Numbered from the stretch's first letter, positions 8,790 through 16,383 are shown. The stretch is DNA of 64,000 nt from UBA4738 sp002413305 (GCA_036847185.1 DAIUAM010000017.1:1-64000), one strand, 5' to 3'. Notes: generated by a model not told the origin, from the letters alone. A program made the numbers and translations.

Positions 8790-9245
8790 ATGGCGCAGGA
8801 CAACCAGGTCGTGATCGTGGGGAACCTCACACGGGACCCCGAGCTCAGGTACACCCCGAACGGCGCCGCGCTGGTGAAGTTCGGCGTGGCGGTCAGCCGC
8901 CGCGTGAAGGACGACGCCACGGGACAATGGAAGGACGCGGACACCTCGTTCTTCGACGTCACCGCGTGGCGGACGCTCGCGGAGAACGTGGCTGAGTCGC
9001 TCACGCAGGGCACCCGCGTGGTGGTGGTCGGCCGACTCCGGACGAACTCGTGGGAGACGCCGGAGGGCGAGAAGCGCTCGAAGATCGAGATCGAAGCCGA
9101 AGAGATCGGCCCCAGCCTGAAGTGGGCAAGCGCGAAGGTCGAACGGCAGGGACGTGGGCCCGGCCAGGGCGACTGGGCGGGGCGGGCGGAAGCCGTGCCT
9201 GCCGCGGTGGGTGGCCCACAGGAGGAGACGCCGCTGGATGGCTAA
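8790..9245 (+). CDS. ssb: Single-stranded DNA-binding protein
   Basis: A 151-residue protein with an N-terminal OB fold (about residues 5-115): VVIVGNLTRDPELRYTPNG, FFDVTAWRTLAENVAESL, GTRVVVVGRLRTNSWETPEGEKR and IEIEAEEIGPSL. It coats single-stranded DNA during replication and repair. The C-terminal linker is short, and the protein ends in EETPLDG rather than the usual acidic tip ending in Pro-Phe that recruits partner proteins; this is unusual (see findings). The stop overlaps the rpsR start by 8 nt, so the two are translationally coupled. GTGAAGGAAG-type ribosome-binding sequence lies upstream. Confidence 0.92.
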   Translation: MAQDNQVVIVGNLTRDPELRYTPNGAALVKFGVAVSRRVKDDATGQWKDADTSFFDVTAWRTLAENVAESLTQGTRVVVVGRLRTNSWETPEGEKRSKIEIEAEEIGPSLKWASAKVERQGRGPGQGDWAGRAEAVPAAVGGPQEETPLDG

Positions 9246-9504
9246 GGCACCCCGGAAGCCGCGAAGAGAAAAAGAAGAGAAGGGCTGGCAGAAGAAGCAG
9301 AAGAAGAAATTCTGCATCTTCTGCAAGGACCACATCAGCTACGTCGACTACAAGGACGTCACGCTGCTGCGGAAGTTCGTCTCCGACCGTGGCAAGATCC
9401 GCGCCCGGAGGGTGACGGGCAACTGCGCCCAGCACCAGCGCGACGTGGCGACGGCCGTCAAGAACGCGCGGGAGATGGCACTGCTCCCGTACACGGCCCG
9501 ATGA
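9238..9504 (+). CDS. rpsR: 30S ribosomal protein bS18
   Basis: An 88-residue basic protein. The sequence FCIFCKD carries a CxxC pair and NCAQHQ supplies further Cys/His ligands, so this appears to be the zinc-binding (C+) form of S18. The core VDYKDVTLLRKFVSDRGKIRARRVTGNC is highly typical and is followed by the conserved REMALLPYT end. The start at 9238 lies inside the end of ssb, giving an 8-nt overlap; upstream in-frame codons code for ssb out of frame. Its stop overlaps rplI by 4 nt (ATGA). Confidence 0.95.
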   Translation: MAKAPRKPRREKEEKGWQKKQKKKFCIFCKDHISYVDYKDVTLLRKFVSDRGKIRARRVTGNCAQHQRDVATAVKNAREMALLPYTAR

Positions 9505-9947
9505 AGGTCATCCTTCAGCGCGAGGTGGACAAGCTCGGCCTACCGGGCGACGTGGTGGCGGTCGCCGACGGCTACGCGCGGAACTTCCTGATCCCGCGGG
9601 GCCTGGCCGCGCCGGCGTCGAAGGGGGCGGAGCGCCACGCCGACCGGTTGCGGATGGCGCACGACACCCGGGTGAACAAGGTCCTGGCCCAGGCGCGAGA
9701 TCTGGCCGGCAAGTTGACCGCGACCCCCATCCGAATCAAGGCGAAGGCGGGGGAAGAGGGGAAGCTGTTCGGCTCGATCACGGTCGCCGATCTGGCCAAG
9801 GAGCTCGAGAAGGCGGCAGGCCAGGAGATCGACCGCAAGCGTATCCACCTCGTGGAGCCGATCCGGAGCGTGGGGACCCACGAGGTCACCGTTCACCTGC
9901 ATCCCGACGTGGATGCTGCGGTGACCGTGGACGTCGTCTCGCAGTAG
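9501..9947 (+). CDS. rplI: 50S ribosomal protein bL9
   Basis: A 148-residue, full-length two-domain L9. The N-terminal 23S-binding domain has MKVILQREVDKLGLPGDVVAVADGYARNFLIPRGLA, followed by the long connecting helix and the C-terminal domain with LFGSITVADLAKEL and VHLHPDV. It is the last gene of the rpsF operon, joined to rpsR by an ATGA overlap. A GC-rich hairpin at 10006-10034 may end the transcript. Confidence 0.95.
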   Translation: MKVILQREVDKLGLPGDVVAVADGYARNFLIPRGLAAPASKGAERHADRLRMAHDTRVNKVLAQARDLAGKLTATPIRIKAKAGEEGKLFGSITVADLAKELEKAAGQEIDRKRIHLVEPIRSVGTHEVTVHLHPDVDAAVTVDVVSQ

Positions 9948-10005
9948 CCCCGGCCAACGGGTCGGGCCGTCGCTCGGCGATATCGACCGGCCGATCCTGG
10001 CTCCT

Positions 10006-10034
10006 GCCGGGGCCTTGACGCCGTCGGCCCCGGC
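10006..10034 (+). terminator. GC-rich hairpin downstream of rplI
   Basis: GCCGGGGCC (10006-10014) and GGCCCCGGC (10026-10034) form a perfect 9-bp stem with an 11-nt loop, about 60 nt after the rplI stop and just upstream of the dnaB promoter motif. No T-tract follows. It could terminate the rpsF operon or be a transcript-end stabiliser. Confidence 0.4.
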
Positions 10035-10070
10035 CAACCCGCTCCGCGCCCATCGCCGCAGGTCAGCGCG

Positions 10071-10092
10071 TGTCAGACGGCCGCGGTAAGCT
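10071..10092 (+). promoter_or_regulatory. PafBC/RecA-NDp-like promoter upstream of dnaB
   Basis: TGTCAGAC (10071-10078), 8 nt, then TAAGCT (10087-10092). This has the same architecture as the element before the ssb operon, and the bases at 10059-10078 match 8241-8260 at 18 of 20. The first block matches the known consensus TGTCRGTG at 6 of 8 positions. The predicted start of transcription near 10099 falls inside the LexA box. The next real gene downstream is dnaB, 147 nt past the -10 element. Confidence 0.5.
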
Positions 10093-10093
10093 T

Positions 10094-10107
10094 CGAACAT
10101 GCGTTCG
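10094..10107. promoter_or_regulatory. LexA (SOS) box
   Basis: CGAACATGCGTTCG fits the Gram-positive/actinobacterial SOS box CGAAC-RNRY-GTTCG at every constrained position, with both half-sites perfect. It begins 2 nt after the -10 hexamer, so LexA bound here would block transcription initiation. The target would be the dnaB transcript. Confidence 0.7.
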
Positions 10108-10238
10108 AGGCGAAATGGCACTCCTTTTCGACGAGGCGTTTACGCAGGTCCAGGGAGTATCCACCGCCCGTCCAACGGCTATGGGGCTGGATGCGAACAA
10201 CGGCTCTCGGGTAGCCTCCCAACCTCCCGAGGAACCGG

Positions 10239-11597
10239 ATGATGTCAAGGACCGCCGAAGACGTTCGTCGCACGCGCCCGGAGCGCGTGCCGCCCCACAA
10301 CCTGGAGGCCGAAGAGTCGGTCCTGGGGTCGATGATGCTCTCTCCCGAGGCCATCGCCTCGGTGGTGGAGATCATCCGGCCGCTCGACTTCTACCGCCCG
10401 GCCCACCAGCGGATCCACGAAGCCATCCTCGCCATCTACGGACGGGGCGAACCGGTCGACGCCATCACCGTGGTGGAAGAGCTGAAGCGGCGGGGCGCGC
10501 TGGGCGAGGCGCTCACGCCGCTGTTCGTCTACAACCTCGTGGAGTCGGTGCCCACCCCGGCCAGCGCCGGGTACTACGCGCGAATCGTCGCCGATCACGC
10601 GCTCCTGCGCAGGTTGATCGACGCGGCGTCGACGATCATGGCCCGCGCGTATGCGGTGCCGGAGGACCCGCGAAAGGCGGCAGACGACGCCGAACAGATG
10701 ATCTACACGGTCTCGCGCGAGGACGAGAAGGAGCTGGTGGTTTCCCTCCACGACCTCGTCGACGAGAGCATGGCCGCCCTCGAACACATCCAGCAGCGGG
10801 ACAGCGCGTTCGCCGGCGTCCCGACCGGGTTCGTCGACCTCGACAACGTGCTCTCGGGTCTGCAGAAGGGCAACCTGATCGTGATCGCCGCACGCCCGGG
10901 GGTCGGCAAGTCGTCGTTCGTCACGAACATCGCCCGCAACGTCGCCGTCGAGTCGGGCGAACCCGTGGCCATGTTCTCGCTGGAGATGTCGCGCTTCGAG
11001 ATCGGGATGCGCCTGCTGTGCTCCGAAGCCAGGGTGGCGTGGGACCGGGTCCGGGGCGGCCACATGGGGGCCGAGGAATGGACCCGGATCGTGGAGGCGG
11101 CGGAGACGCTCCACGAGACCCCGCTGTACATCGTCGATTCGGGGAACGTGACCATCGTCGACATCCGGGCCAAGGCCCGGCGCATGAAGTCGCGGCCGCA
11201 AGGGCTCGGGCTGATCGTCGTCGACTACCTGCAGCTGATGTCCGGGCATTCCCGCAACGACAACCGGCAGCAGGAGGTAGCCGAGATCAGCCGGTCCCTG
11301 AAGCTCCTGGCGAAGGAGCTGGACATCCCCGTGATCGCCGTCTCCCAGCTCAACAGGAACCCCGAGACCCGCGCCGACAAGCGCCCCCAGCTGTCCGACC
11401 TCCGCGAGTCGGGGGCGATCGAACAGGACGCCGACGTGGTCATGTTCATCCACCGTGACGACTCGGACCAGGACCCCGGAGCGAAGGGTAAAGCGGACAT
11501 CATCGTGGCCAAGCACCGCAACGGGCCGACCGCCAACGTGCCCCTGACGTTCCTGCCGAACCTCACGCTGTTCCGGAACGCCGTGCGCGGCGCCTGA
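10239..11597 (+). CDS. dnaB: Replicative DNA helicase DnaB
   Basis: A 452-residue hexameric replicative helicase that unwinds DNA at the fork and binds DnaG primase. The N-terminal domain carries VPPHNLEAEESVLGSMML. The RecA-like C-terminal domain has the Walker A sequence AARPGVGKSSF, VAMFSLEMSRFEIGMRLL, the Walker B GLIVVDYLQLMSG, and the family block VIAVSQLNRNPETRADKRPQLSDLRESGAIEQDAD. It is full length with no intein, which is notable because actinobacterial dnaB genes are common intein hosts. ATG 10239 (or 10242) lacks a strong Shine-Dalgarno. The upstream region holds the damage-type promoter and LexA box described separately. Confidence 0.96.
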   Translation: MMSRTAEDVRRTRPERVPPHNLEAEESVLGSMMLSPEAIASVVEIIRPLDFYRPAHQRIHEAILAIYGRGEPVDAITVVEELKRRGALGEALTPLFVYNLVESVPTPASAGYYARIVADHALLRRLIDAASTIMARAYAVPEDPRKAADDAEQMIYTVSREDEKELVVSLHDLVDESMAALEHIQQRDSAFAGVPTGFVDLDNVLSGLQKGNLIVIAARPGVGKSSFVTNIARNVAVESGEPVAMFSLEMSRFEIGMRLLCSEARVAWDRVRGGHMGAEEWTRIVEAAETLHETPLYIVDSGNVTIVDIRAKARRMKSRPQGLGLIVVDYLQLMSGHSRNDNRQQEVAEISRSLKLLAKELDIPVIAVSQLNRNPETRADKRPQLSDLRESGAIEQDADVVMFIHRDDSDQDPGAKGKADIIVAKHRNGPTANVPLTFLPNLTLFRNAVRGA

Positions 11598-11647
11598 CAC
11601 CCGCCCCGGCAGCGATACGGCTGCGAGCCGGTAGGCTGGCCATCGCC

Positions 11648-12442
11648 GTGCCACGAGCCACCCCCACCCCGCTGGTCCGCGCCCCGAGGGATCGCCCGCG
11701 GAGGCCGGATCCCGGCCGGCCGCCCTCGCCCGCGACGGTCCGCGAGATCCACCGTCGCCTGGCTCGCGCCCTGGGACCGCTGGACCCGCCCCTGCGCCGT
11801 GACCCGATCGAGGAGCTGATCCTCACCGTGCTGTCGCAGAACACCAGCGACGTGAACCGGGACCGAGCCTTCGCGGCCATGCGGGCGCGCTTCCCGACCT
11901 GGGAATCCCTCGCCGACGCCGGCCCCCACGAGCTCGCGGCTGCGATCAAGCCGGGCGGGCTCTCGAACATCAAGGCCCCGCGGATCCTGGCCATCCTCGA
12001 GGAGATCGCCGCGCGGCAGGACGGCTCGCTCGACCTCCGATGGATGCGGGACGCGCCTTCGGACCGGGTCCTCGGCTACCTCGTGTCGCTGCCCGGCGTG
12101 GGGCCGAAGACCGCTGCCTGCGTGCTGGCCTTCTCGCTCGGGCGGCCGGCGCTCCCCGTGGACACTCACGTCCACCGGGTGGCGCGCCGGCTCGGGTTCT
12201 ACGACGAACGCACCGACGCCGTCCGGGCCCACCAGCTCATGGAGCTGGCGGTGCCCGCTTCGATGCGGATCACCATGCACGTGGGACTGATCCGGCTGGG
12301 CCGGCTGATCTGCAAGCCGGCTCGCCCGCTCTGCGAGGACTGCCCGCTCCAGGACCTATGCCCGACCGCCCCAAGCGTGCTGGGCGCCGTGGCATCCGAA
12401 GGCGCCCGCGACGCGCGAACCGGGCGGAGGGCGGGACCGTGA
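11648..12442 (+). CDS. nth: Endonuclease III-like DNA glycosylase (HhH-GPD, 4Fe-4S)
   Basis: A 264-residue base-excision repair glycosylase/lyase. LILTVLSQNTSDVNRDRAF is the conserved core helix. LPGVGPKTAACVLAF is the helix-hairpin-helix with the catalytic Lys near residue 154, and PVDTHVHRV carries the catalytic Asp near 172. Cys-x6-Cys-x2-Cys-x5-Cys near the C-terminus (CKPARPLCEDCPLQDLC) is the iron-sulfur loop. The first 25 residues are Pro/Arg-rich, and the GTG at 11648 lies 10 nt after TAGGCT, suggesting a near-leaderless start; the true start could be further in. Substrates are presumably oxidised pyrimidines. The stop overlaps the next gene. Confidence 0.88.
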   Translation: MPRATPTPLVRAPRDRPRRPDPGRPPSPATVREIHRRLARALGPLDPPLRRDPIEELILTVLSQNTSDVNRDRAFAAMRARFPTWESLADAGPHELAAAIKPGGLSNIKAPRILAILEEIAARQDGSLDLRWMRDAPSDRVLGYLVSLPGVGPKTAACVLAFSLGRPALPVDTHVHRVARRLGFYDERTDAVRAHQLMELAVPASMRITMHVGLIRLGRLICKPARPLCEDCPLQDLCPTAPSVLGAVASEGARDARTGRRAGP

Positions 12443-12657
12443 TCCCGCTGCCCCAGCTCGGCTTGGAGTTCCTGCTCGGGCTGGGGGCGGCCCTGGCGGC
12501 CGGCAACGCCTGGGCGCTCCTCAAGCCGAACCTGGACCGGCGGCAGGGAAGGAAACCGGTCGCCCGGCTCCCCGCCCCCGGCCGCGCATGGCGCAACGTC
12601 GCGATCGGCGCTGCCGTGGCGATCTGGGCGCTGGCCTCGCTGATCTCGCGAGGCTGA
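12439..12657 (+). CDS. Small two-helix membrane protein, coupled to nth
   Basis: A 72-residue protein starting at a GTG that overlaps the nth stop (GTGA), so it is probably translationally coupled. Hydrophobic segments are near residues 7-27 (LEFLLGLGAALAAGNAWALL) and 50-68 (VAIGAAVAIWALASLI), separated by a basic Arg/Lys/Pro loop. It is therefore likely an integral membrane protein with both ends on the same side. No family or function is recognised. Confidence 0.6.
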   Translation: MIPLPQLGLEFLLGLGAALAAGNAWALLKPNLDRRQGRKPVARLPAPGRAWRNVAIGAAVAIWALASLISRG

Positions 12658-12693
12658 AGTCGATGTAGGACTCGCCCGGGCCGCGTCGCCGCG

Positions 12694-13254
12694 TTACGGC
12701 CTGGTGCGGTAATGGAAGTGAACCACGCCGCCTTCGAAACGGCGTTCGTCCGGCAGTTCGAGCTTCAAGCGGACATCGCTGGGGAGGGACCGTTTGCCCC
12801 CTCCCACCACGATGGGCGCGAGGAACAGGTGGAGCTCATCCACCAACCCCGCCTTGATCGCCTGGCAGGCGAGGTCGGGACCGCCCACGCTGATGTCATG
12901 ACCCGCGGACGCCTTCAACTGCCGGACCGCTTCAGGGTCGAAGTCTCGCTCGATCCGAGTTCGGCCACTGGATACCGTCTGCAGCGTCTTGGAATACACG
13001 ATCTTGTCGGCGGCCCGCCATATCGCCGCGAACTCCTGCACGAAGGGCGGCTGGTCGGCGAAGGTGTGCGGAGTCTCCCAGGCGACCATCACCTCGTACA
13101 TCCGCCGGCCGTAGAGGTAAGTGCCGACTGCGCGCTCGAGGTCGTTGACGAAGGTGTGCACCTCCTCGTCCGGGGCAGCCCAGTCGAAGTTGCCGTCTTC
13201 GTCCGCCACGTATCCGTCGAGCGACATGATCGCCGAGTAGATCAGCTTGGCCAT
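12694..13254 (-). CDS. Dihydrofolate reductase-family (RibD C-terminal-like) protein
   Basis: A 186-residue protein of the RibD_C/DHFR superfamily. SAIMSLDGYVADEDGNFDW at the N-terminus, YLYGRRMYEVM, KIVYSKTL, DISVGGPDLACQAIKAGLVDELHLFLAPIVVGGGKRSL and the final strand VVHFHYR are characteristic. Members are NADPH-dependent reductases of mostly unknown substrate and are not necessarily true DHFR. ATG 13254 has GGGGAGGG 7-8 nt upstream on the minus strand, better than the alternative at 13299. It lies 57 nt downstream of a membrane aminopropyltransferase-like gene in the same direction. Confidence 0.85.
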   Translation of the reverse strand: MAKLIYSAIMSLDGYVADEDGNFDWAAPDEEVHTFVNDLERAVGTYLYGRRMYEVMVAWETPHTFADQPPFVQEFAAIWRAADKIVYSKTLQTVSSGRTRIERDFDPEAVRQLKASAGHDISVGGPDLACQAIKAGLVDELHLFLAPIVVGGGKRSLPSDVRLKLELPDERRFEGGVVHFHYRTRP

Positions 13255-13311
13255 GATGAGCCCTCCCCTTCCGTGCCTGAGGCCCAAGGTGAGCCCCATG
13301 CGCCCGCCGGC

Positions 13312-15426
13312 TCACGTGAGAACGGAAGCAGGGGATTCCGTCGCTCGCGTCTGCTCCATCGGTCCTGCATCGCCTATCGGTCGGAGGTGCTTTCGCCCGA
13401 GCACAAAGGCCAGGCCGTACAGGGCTGCGACCATCGGAAGCAGGTTGCGGTAACCAAGCAGCAACGACGTGTACTCCAAGACGCCGCCCACCATCGCTCC
13501 CAAGAGGTTCGCGCCGAACGCGATCGTGGAAGAGCCGACCGCTCGGAAGCGCTCCGCGAACACGAGATTCGCGATGAAGATCGGTGCGAAGGCCAGTCCG
13601 ACGGCGGCGCCGAATCGAAGGGGGACACCCAGCGGAAGGAGGCGGTTCGGTTGGATCCCCCAGGCGAGAGCGAGGGCGCCGAAGAGGGCGAGGTAGAGAC
13701 GAGCCGGGTGGCGCAGCCGGACGTGGCGGGCGACCTCGACGGCCCCGTACACCGACAGCAGGATGCCGACGAACACCAGGGCGTTCACGAACCACGTGGT
13801 CCCGAACAGCAGCGCGAACTGGACGACGTTCTTCGTCTCCAGGAGGAGGAAGGCCGCGCCCATGAAGAACAGGTCCAGATATCCGGACATGGGCCCGAGC
13901 GGCCCGGCCGTCCCTCGCACCAACAGCAGCGAGGCGAGCAGGATCATCGCGAGGGTGATCAGGTACAGAGAGGGGATCGCTCGGGTCCTCAGATAGAGGA
14001 ACGGAGCATCGTCCGTGACCGGGGCCGGGATCGAACGATCGCCCGGGCTCCAGATCGCCCCGCAGTGGACGTCGCCGGGTTCGCGCCCCACGCTGAGCAG
14101 AGCGAGCCTTCCCGTCGTGCCGGCGGAATCCAGGCACGGCCGTTCCCCGAAGCCGACCTGGAGCGTTCGGGCCAGCCGGTCGATCAGCCATGGCTCCCGG
14201 TAGTAGTTGTACATGCCGAATGCTCCGCCCGGAGTGAGGTGATCGCGGGCCGCCTGGATCGCCTGGATCGTGAAGAGATAGCTTTCGAGGCGCAGGGACG
14301 ATTGGCCCGACACGAGCGTGAGCGAGTCCGGCAGCGCGAACAGGATCAGGTCATAGCGCGATCGGGTCCGCTCCAGGAACGCCCGGCCGTCGTCGATGTG
14401 CACGGTGACCCGCGGGTCCTGATACGGGTGGTTGGGGTTGAGTTGGCGGCCGATCCGGTAGATACGCGGATCGATCTCCACCGCGTCCACGTGCTTCGCG
14501 CCGGCCGCCAAAGCGATGGCCACGTCCCCCCCATTGCCGGCCCCCACGATCAGCACGTTGCGGAGTGGGTTCCGCTGGATCCGCTGAAACGGGAGGAAGT
14601 ACGTGGGCTCGGTCTTCTTTCGATGCGCTGTGGACTCGATGAGCTGATGGGGGATGCCGTTCACGTTCAGTGCCTCCACCCCAGGGGCGACCGAGAAGAC
14701 GGACACCTTGTAATAGGGTGACCAGCTGTCTCCTGGCTTCACGGACTCGCGGGTCAGCATCAGCACCATCGCGATGAGCGCTCCCACCTGGACGGCGCGC
14801 AAGGAAGGTCGATAGAGCAGGATGAAGACGGCGGCCACCACCAGTCCCCAGGCTACGGGAGGAGCACCGAGGAGGGAGAGGATCGAGAACCCGACGATGC
14901 CGGCGATGCTCCCCAGGATGTCCAAGCGGTAGGCGTCCAGGGGCTCGAACGTCGCGAAGCTGCGGGCGACGCCTTGGGCGACGCAGGCCATGACCATGGC
15001 GACCGCCACGAAGATGATTGGCAGCGTCACCCAGATCGGCAATCCGGTCCTGGTGAAGTCACCGAAGTAGATGAGCTGGGCCCCCGAGCGGTCGATGGTC
15101 ACGGGGAAGAGGAGGACGAAGGCGACAAGGAAGGCCAGGACGACCCCAGCCCACGGGAAGAGATCGACCCGCGCCCTCCCTCGGAGGAAGCCGACTCCGA
15201 TCCCCAGGAAGCTGCCCAGCAGCACGAAGTTCGAGAAGTACGACAGATAGATGACGTTCGAGCCGGCCCATCGGATCAGGGCAAGCTCGATGAAGAGCAT
15301 GAGGAAGCTGAGGAGGACCAGTCGGCCTCTCCCGTCCCTGGCGATCTTCGGCCTCCCCCTTCGACGGATGGCGAGCACATGCATCGAACCGCGCCGACGG
15401 TATCGCCCGCCCGGGCAGCCCCGCAT
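13312..15426 (-). CDS. Membrane protein with internal spermidine synthase-like domain
   Basis: A 704-residue protein with three parts. Residues 35-235 are membrane helices (FLMLFIELALIRWAG...). Residues 270-480 are a soluble aminopropyltransferase/SAM-fold domain: NVLIVGAGNGGDVAIALAAG is the Gly-rich loop, VDAVEIDPRIYRIG the acidic residue, VHIDDGRAFLE the next Asp, and DLILFALPDS the core strand. From about residue 510 to the end there are at least six more helices (ETKNVVQFALLFG, FAPIFIANLVFAERF). This differs from 2315-4579, where the catalytic-like domain is C-terminal. The start could also be 15384; neither has a clear ribosome site. The substrate is unknown. Confidence 0.8.
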   Translation of the reverse strand: MRGCPGGRYRRRGSMHVLAIRRRGRPKIARDGRGRLVLLSFLMLFIELALIRWAGSNVIYLSYFSNFVLLGSFLGIGVGFLRGRARVDLFPWAGVVLAFLVAFVLLFPVTIDRSGAQLIYFGDFTRTGLPIWVTLPIIFVAVAMVMACVAQGVARSFATFEPLDAYRLDILGSIAGIVGFSILSLLGAPPVAWGLVVAAVFILLYRPSLRAVQVGALIAMVLMLTRESVKPGDSWSPYYKVSVFSVAPGVEALNVNGIPHQLIESTAHRKKTEPTYFLPFQRIQRNPLRNVLIVGAGNGGDVAIALAAGAKHVDAVEIDPRIYRIGRQLNPNHPYQDPRVTVHIDDGRAFLERTRSRYDLILFALPDSLTLVSGQSSLRLESYLFTIQAIQAARDHLTPGGAFGMYNYYREPWLIDRLARTLQVGFGERPCLDSAGTTGRLALLSVGREPGDVHCGAIWSPGDRSIPAPVTDDAPFLYLRTRAIPSLYLITLAMILLASLLLVRGTAGPLGPMSGYLDLFFMGAAFLLLETKNVVQFALLFGTTWFVNALVFVGILLSVYGAVEVARHVRLRHPARLYLALFGALALAWGIQPNRLLPLGVPLRFGAAVGLAFAPIFIANLVFAERFRAVGSSTIAFGANLLGAMVGGVLEYTSLLLGYRNLLPMVAALYGLAFVLGRKHLRPIGDAGPMEQTRATESPASVLT

Positions 15427-15590
15427 ACCACATTGCCCCGAGCGGGCATACGCAATTCATCGTAGGCGTCGCGACGGTGTCGGGGGCGAACATGCGAACG
15501 GGCGTAAGACCCACCGGGAGGCTGGCCGACGGAGGACCAGGAGGCAATACTTTTCGCCTTATCCCAAGGTGGCGGTGCGGGGTTGAAGGG

Positions 15591-15661
15591 AGCGGATGAG
15601 GGGAATCGAACCCCCGTCTCAAGCTTGGGAAGCTTGCATTCTACCATTGAACCACATCCGC
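15591..15661 (-). tRNA. tRNA-Gly (anticodon CCC)
   Basis: On the minus strand a complete 71-nt cloverleaf forms. The acceptor stem GCGGATG pairs with CATCCGC and the discriminator is T. The anticodon stem CAAGC/GCTTG encloses the loop TTCCCAA, giving anticodon CCC (reads GGG). The T-arm GGGGG-TTCGATT-CCCCT has a near-complete stem. No CCA is encoded. Confidence 0.95.
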
Positions 15662-15737
15662 GGATGCGCCCCGGATTCTACCAAGGAGCCGTCCTGAGGC
15701 CGCTGTCCCCGGCTTCCTCGGGCCGCCACCGGGCCTG

Positions 15738-15743
15738 TAGTAT
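15738..15743 (+). promoter_or_regulatory. -10 element for the dcd transcript
   Basis: TAGTAT lies 8 nt before the ATG of an 11-codon reading frame (15752), consistent with a nearly leaderless transcript running into dcd and the lipid kinase. No convincing -35 hexamer was found. Confidence 0.4.
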
Positions 15744-15751
15744 TCGCGCCG

Positions 15752-15787
15752 ATGACGCTCCCGGCCGACGCCACCCGGACCCCATGA
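15752..15787 (+). CDS. Possible 11-residue leader peptide coupled to dcd
   Basis: ATG 15752 opens MTLPADATRTP, whose TGA (15785-15787) overlaps the dcd ATG (15784) as ATGA. dcd itself has no Shine-Dalgarno and no other start codon between 15738 and 15784 in its frame, so ribosomes loading at the leaderless mini-ORF could reinitiate on dcd. This is inferred from layout alone. Confidence 0.35.
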   Translation: MTLPADATRTP

Positions 15788-16383
15788 TCCTGTCCGACCG
15801 CTCCATCCGCGAGGAGATCGAACTCGGCAGGATCGAGATCGACCCGTGGGACGAACGCTACCTCCAGCCCTCGAGCGTGGACCTGCACGTCGATCGGACG
15901 TTCCGCGTCTTCCGCAACAATCGCTACCCCTACATCGACGTCAAGCGCCAGCAGGAGGAGCTCACCGAGCTTCTGGAGGTCGAGGGCGACACGCCCTTCA
16001 TCCTCCACCCCGGCGAGTTCGTCCTCGGTTCGACCGCCGAACGGGTCCGCCTCCCGAACGACCTGGTGGCCCGCCTGGAGGGCAAGTCCAGCCTCGGGCG
16101 GCTTGGCCTCCTGATCCACTCCACGGCCGGCTACGTCGATCCCGGCTGGGACGGGTACCTCACGCTCGAGCTCTCCAACGTGGCCAACCTCCCGATCACG
16201 ATCTACCCGGGGATGAAGATCGGCCAGATCTCCTTCTTCCGGCTCACCACCGAGGCGGACGTCCCGTACGGGTCGAAGCGGGCCGGCAGCAAGTACCAGA
16301 ACCAGCGGGGTCCGACCGCCAGCCGGTTCTTCGAGGAGTTCGCCGCCCCGCGCCGGGACGAATCCGATCCCGAGCCGGGATGA
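15784..16383 (+). CDS. dcd: dCTP deaminase (possibly bifunctional dUMP-forming)
   Basis: A 199-residue trimeric enzyme that deaminates dCTP toward dUTP/dUMP for thymidylate synthesis. The motifs are in order: MILSDRSIREEIELGRIEIDP, LQPSSVDLHVDRTFRVF, GEFVLGSTAE, RLEGKSSLGRLGLLIHSTAGYVDPGWDGYLTLEL with the catalytic Glu in the TLELSN strand, and the C-terminal GSKYQNQRGPTASR nucleotide-closing tail. Some actinobacterial members also hydrolyse dUTP, and the residues do not settle which type this is. The start at 15784 is the only typical one in frame and overlaps the stop of a short upstream frame. The gene overlaps the lipid kinase by 4 nt. Confidence 0.94.
   Translation: MILSDRSIREEIELGRIEIDPWDERYLQPSSVDLHVDRTFRVFRNNRYPYIDVKRQQEELTELLEVEGDTPFILHPGEFVLGSTAERVRLPNDLVARLEGKSSLGRLGLLIHSTAGYVDPGWDGYLTLELSNVANLPITIYPGMKIGQISFFRLTTEADVPYGSKRAGSKYQNQRGPTASRFFEEFAAPRRDESDPEPG

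Noticed and set aside
9540..10121. A minus-strand frame over rplI and the dnaB promoter
   Set aside because: Antisense to rplI and shadow-like in composition. Its resemblance at the TRADLRR segment to the right-edge frame comes from the shared 15-base sequence.
10070..11458. A long plus-strand frame starting at the LexA box and overlapping dnaB
   Set aside because: The translation past 10240 is low-complexity Arg/Gly/Pro out of frame with dnaB; no homology or start signal.
10239..11597. Intein in dnaB
   Set aside because: The helicase is continuous and of normal length with all motifs uninterrupted.
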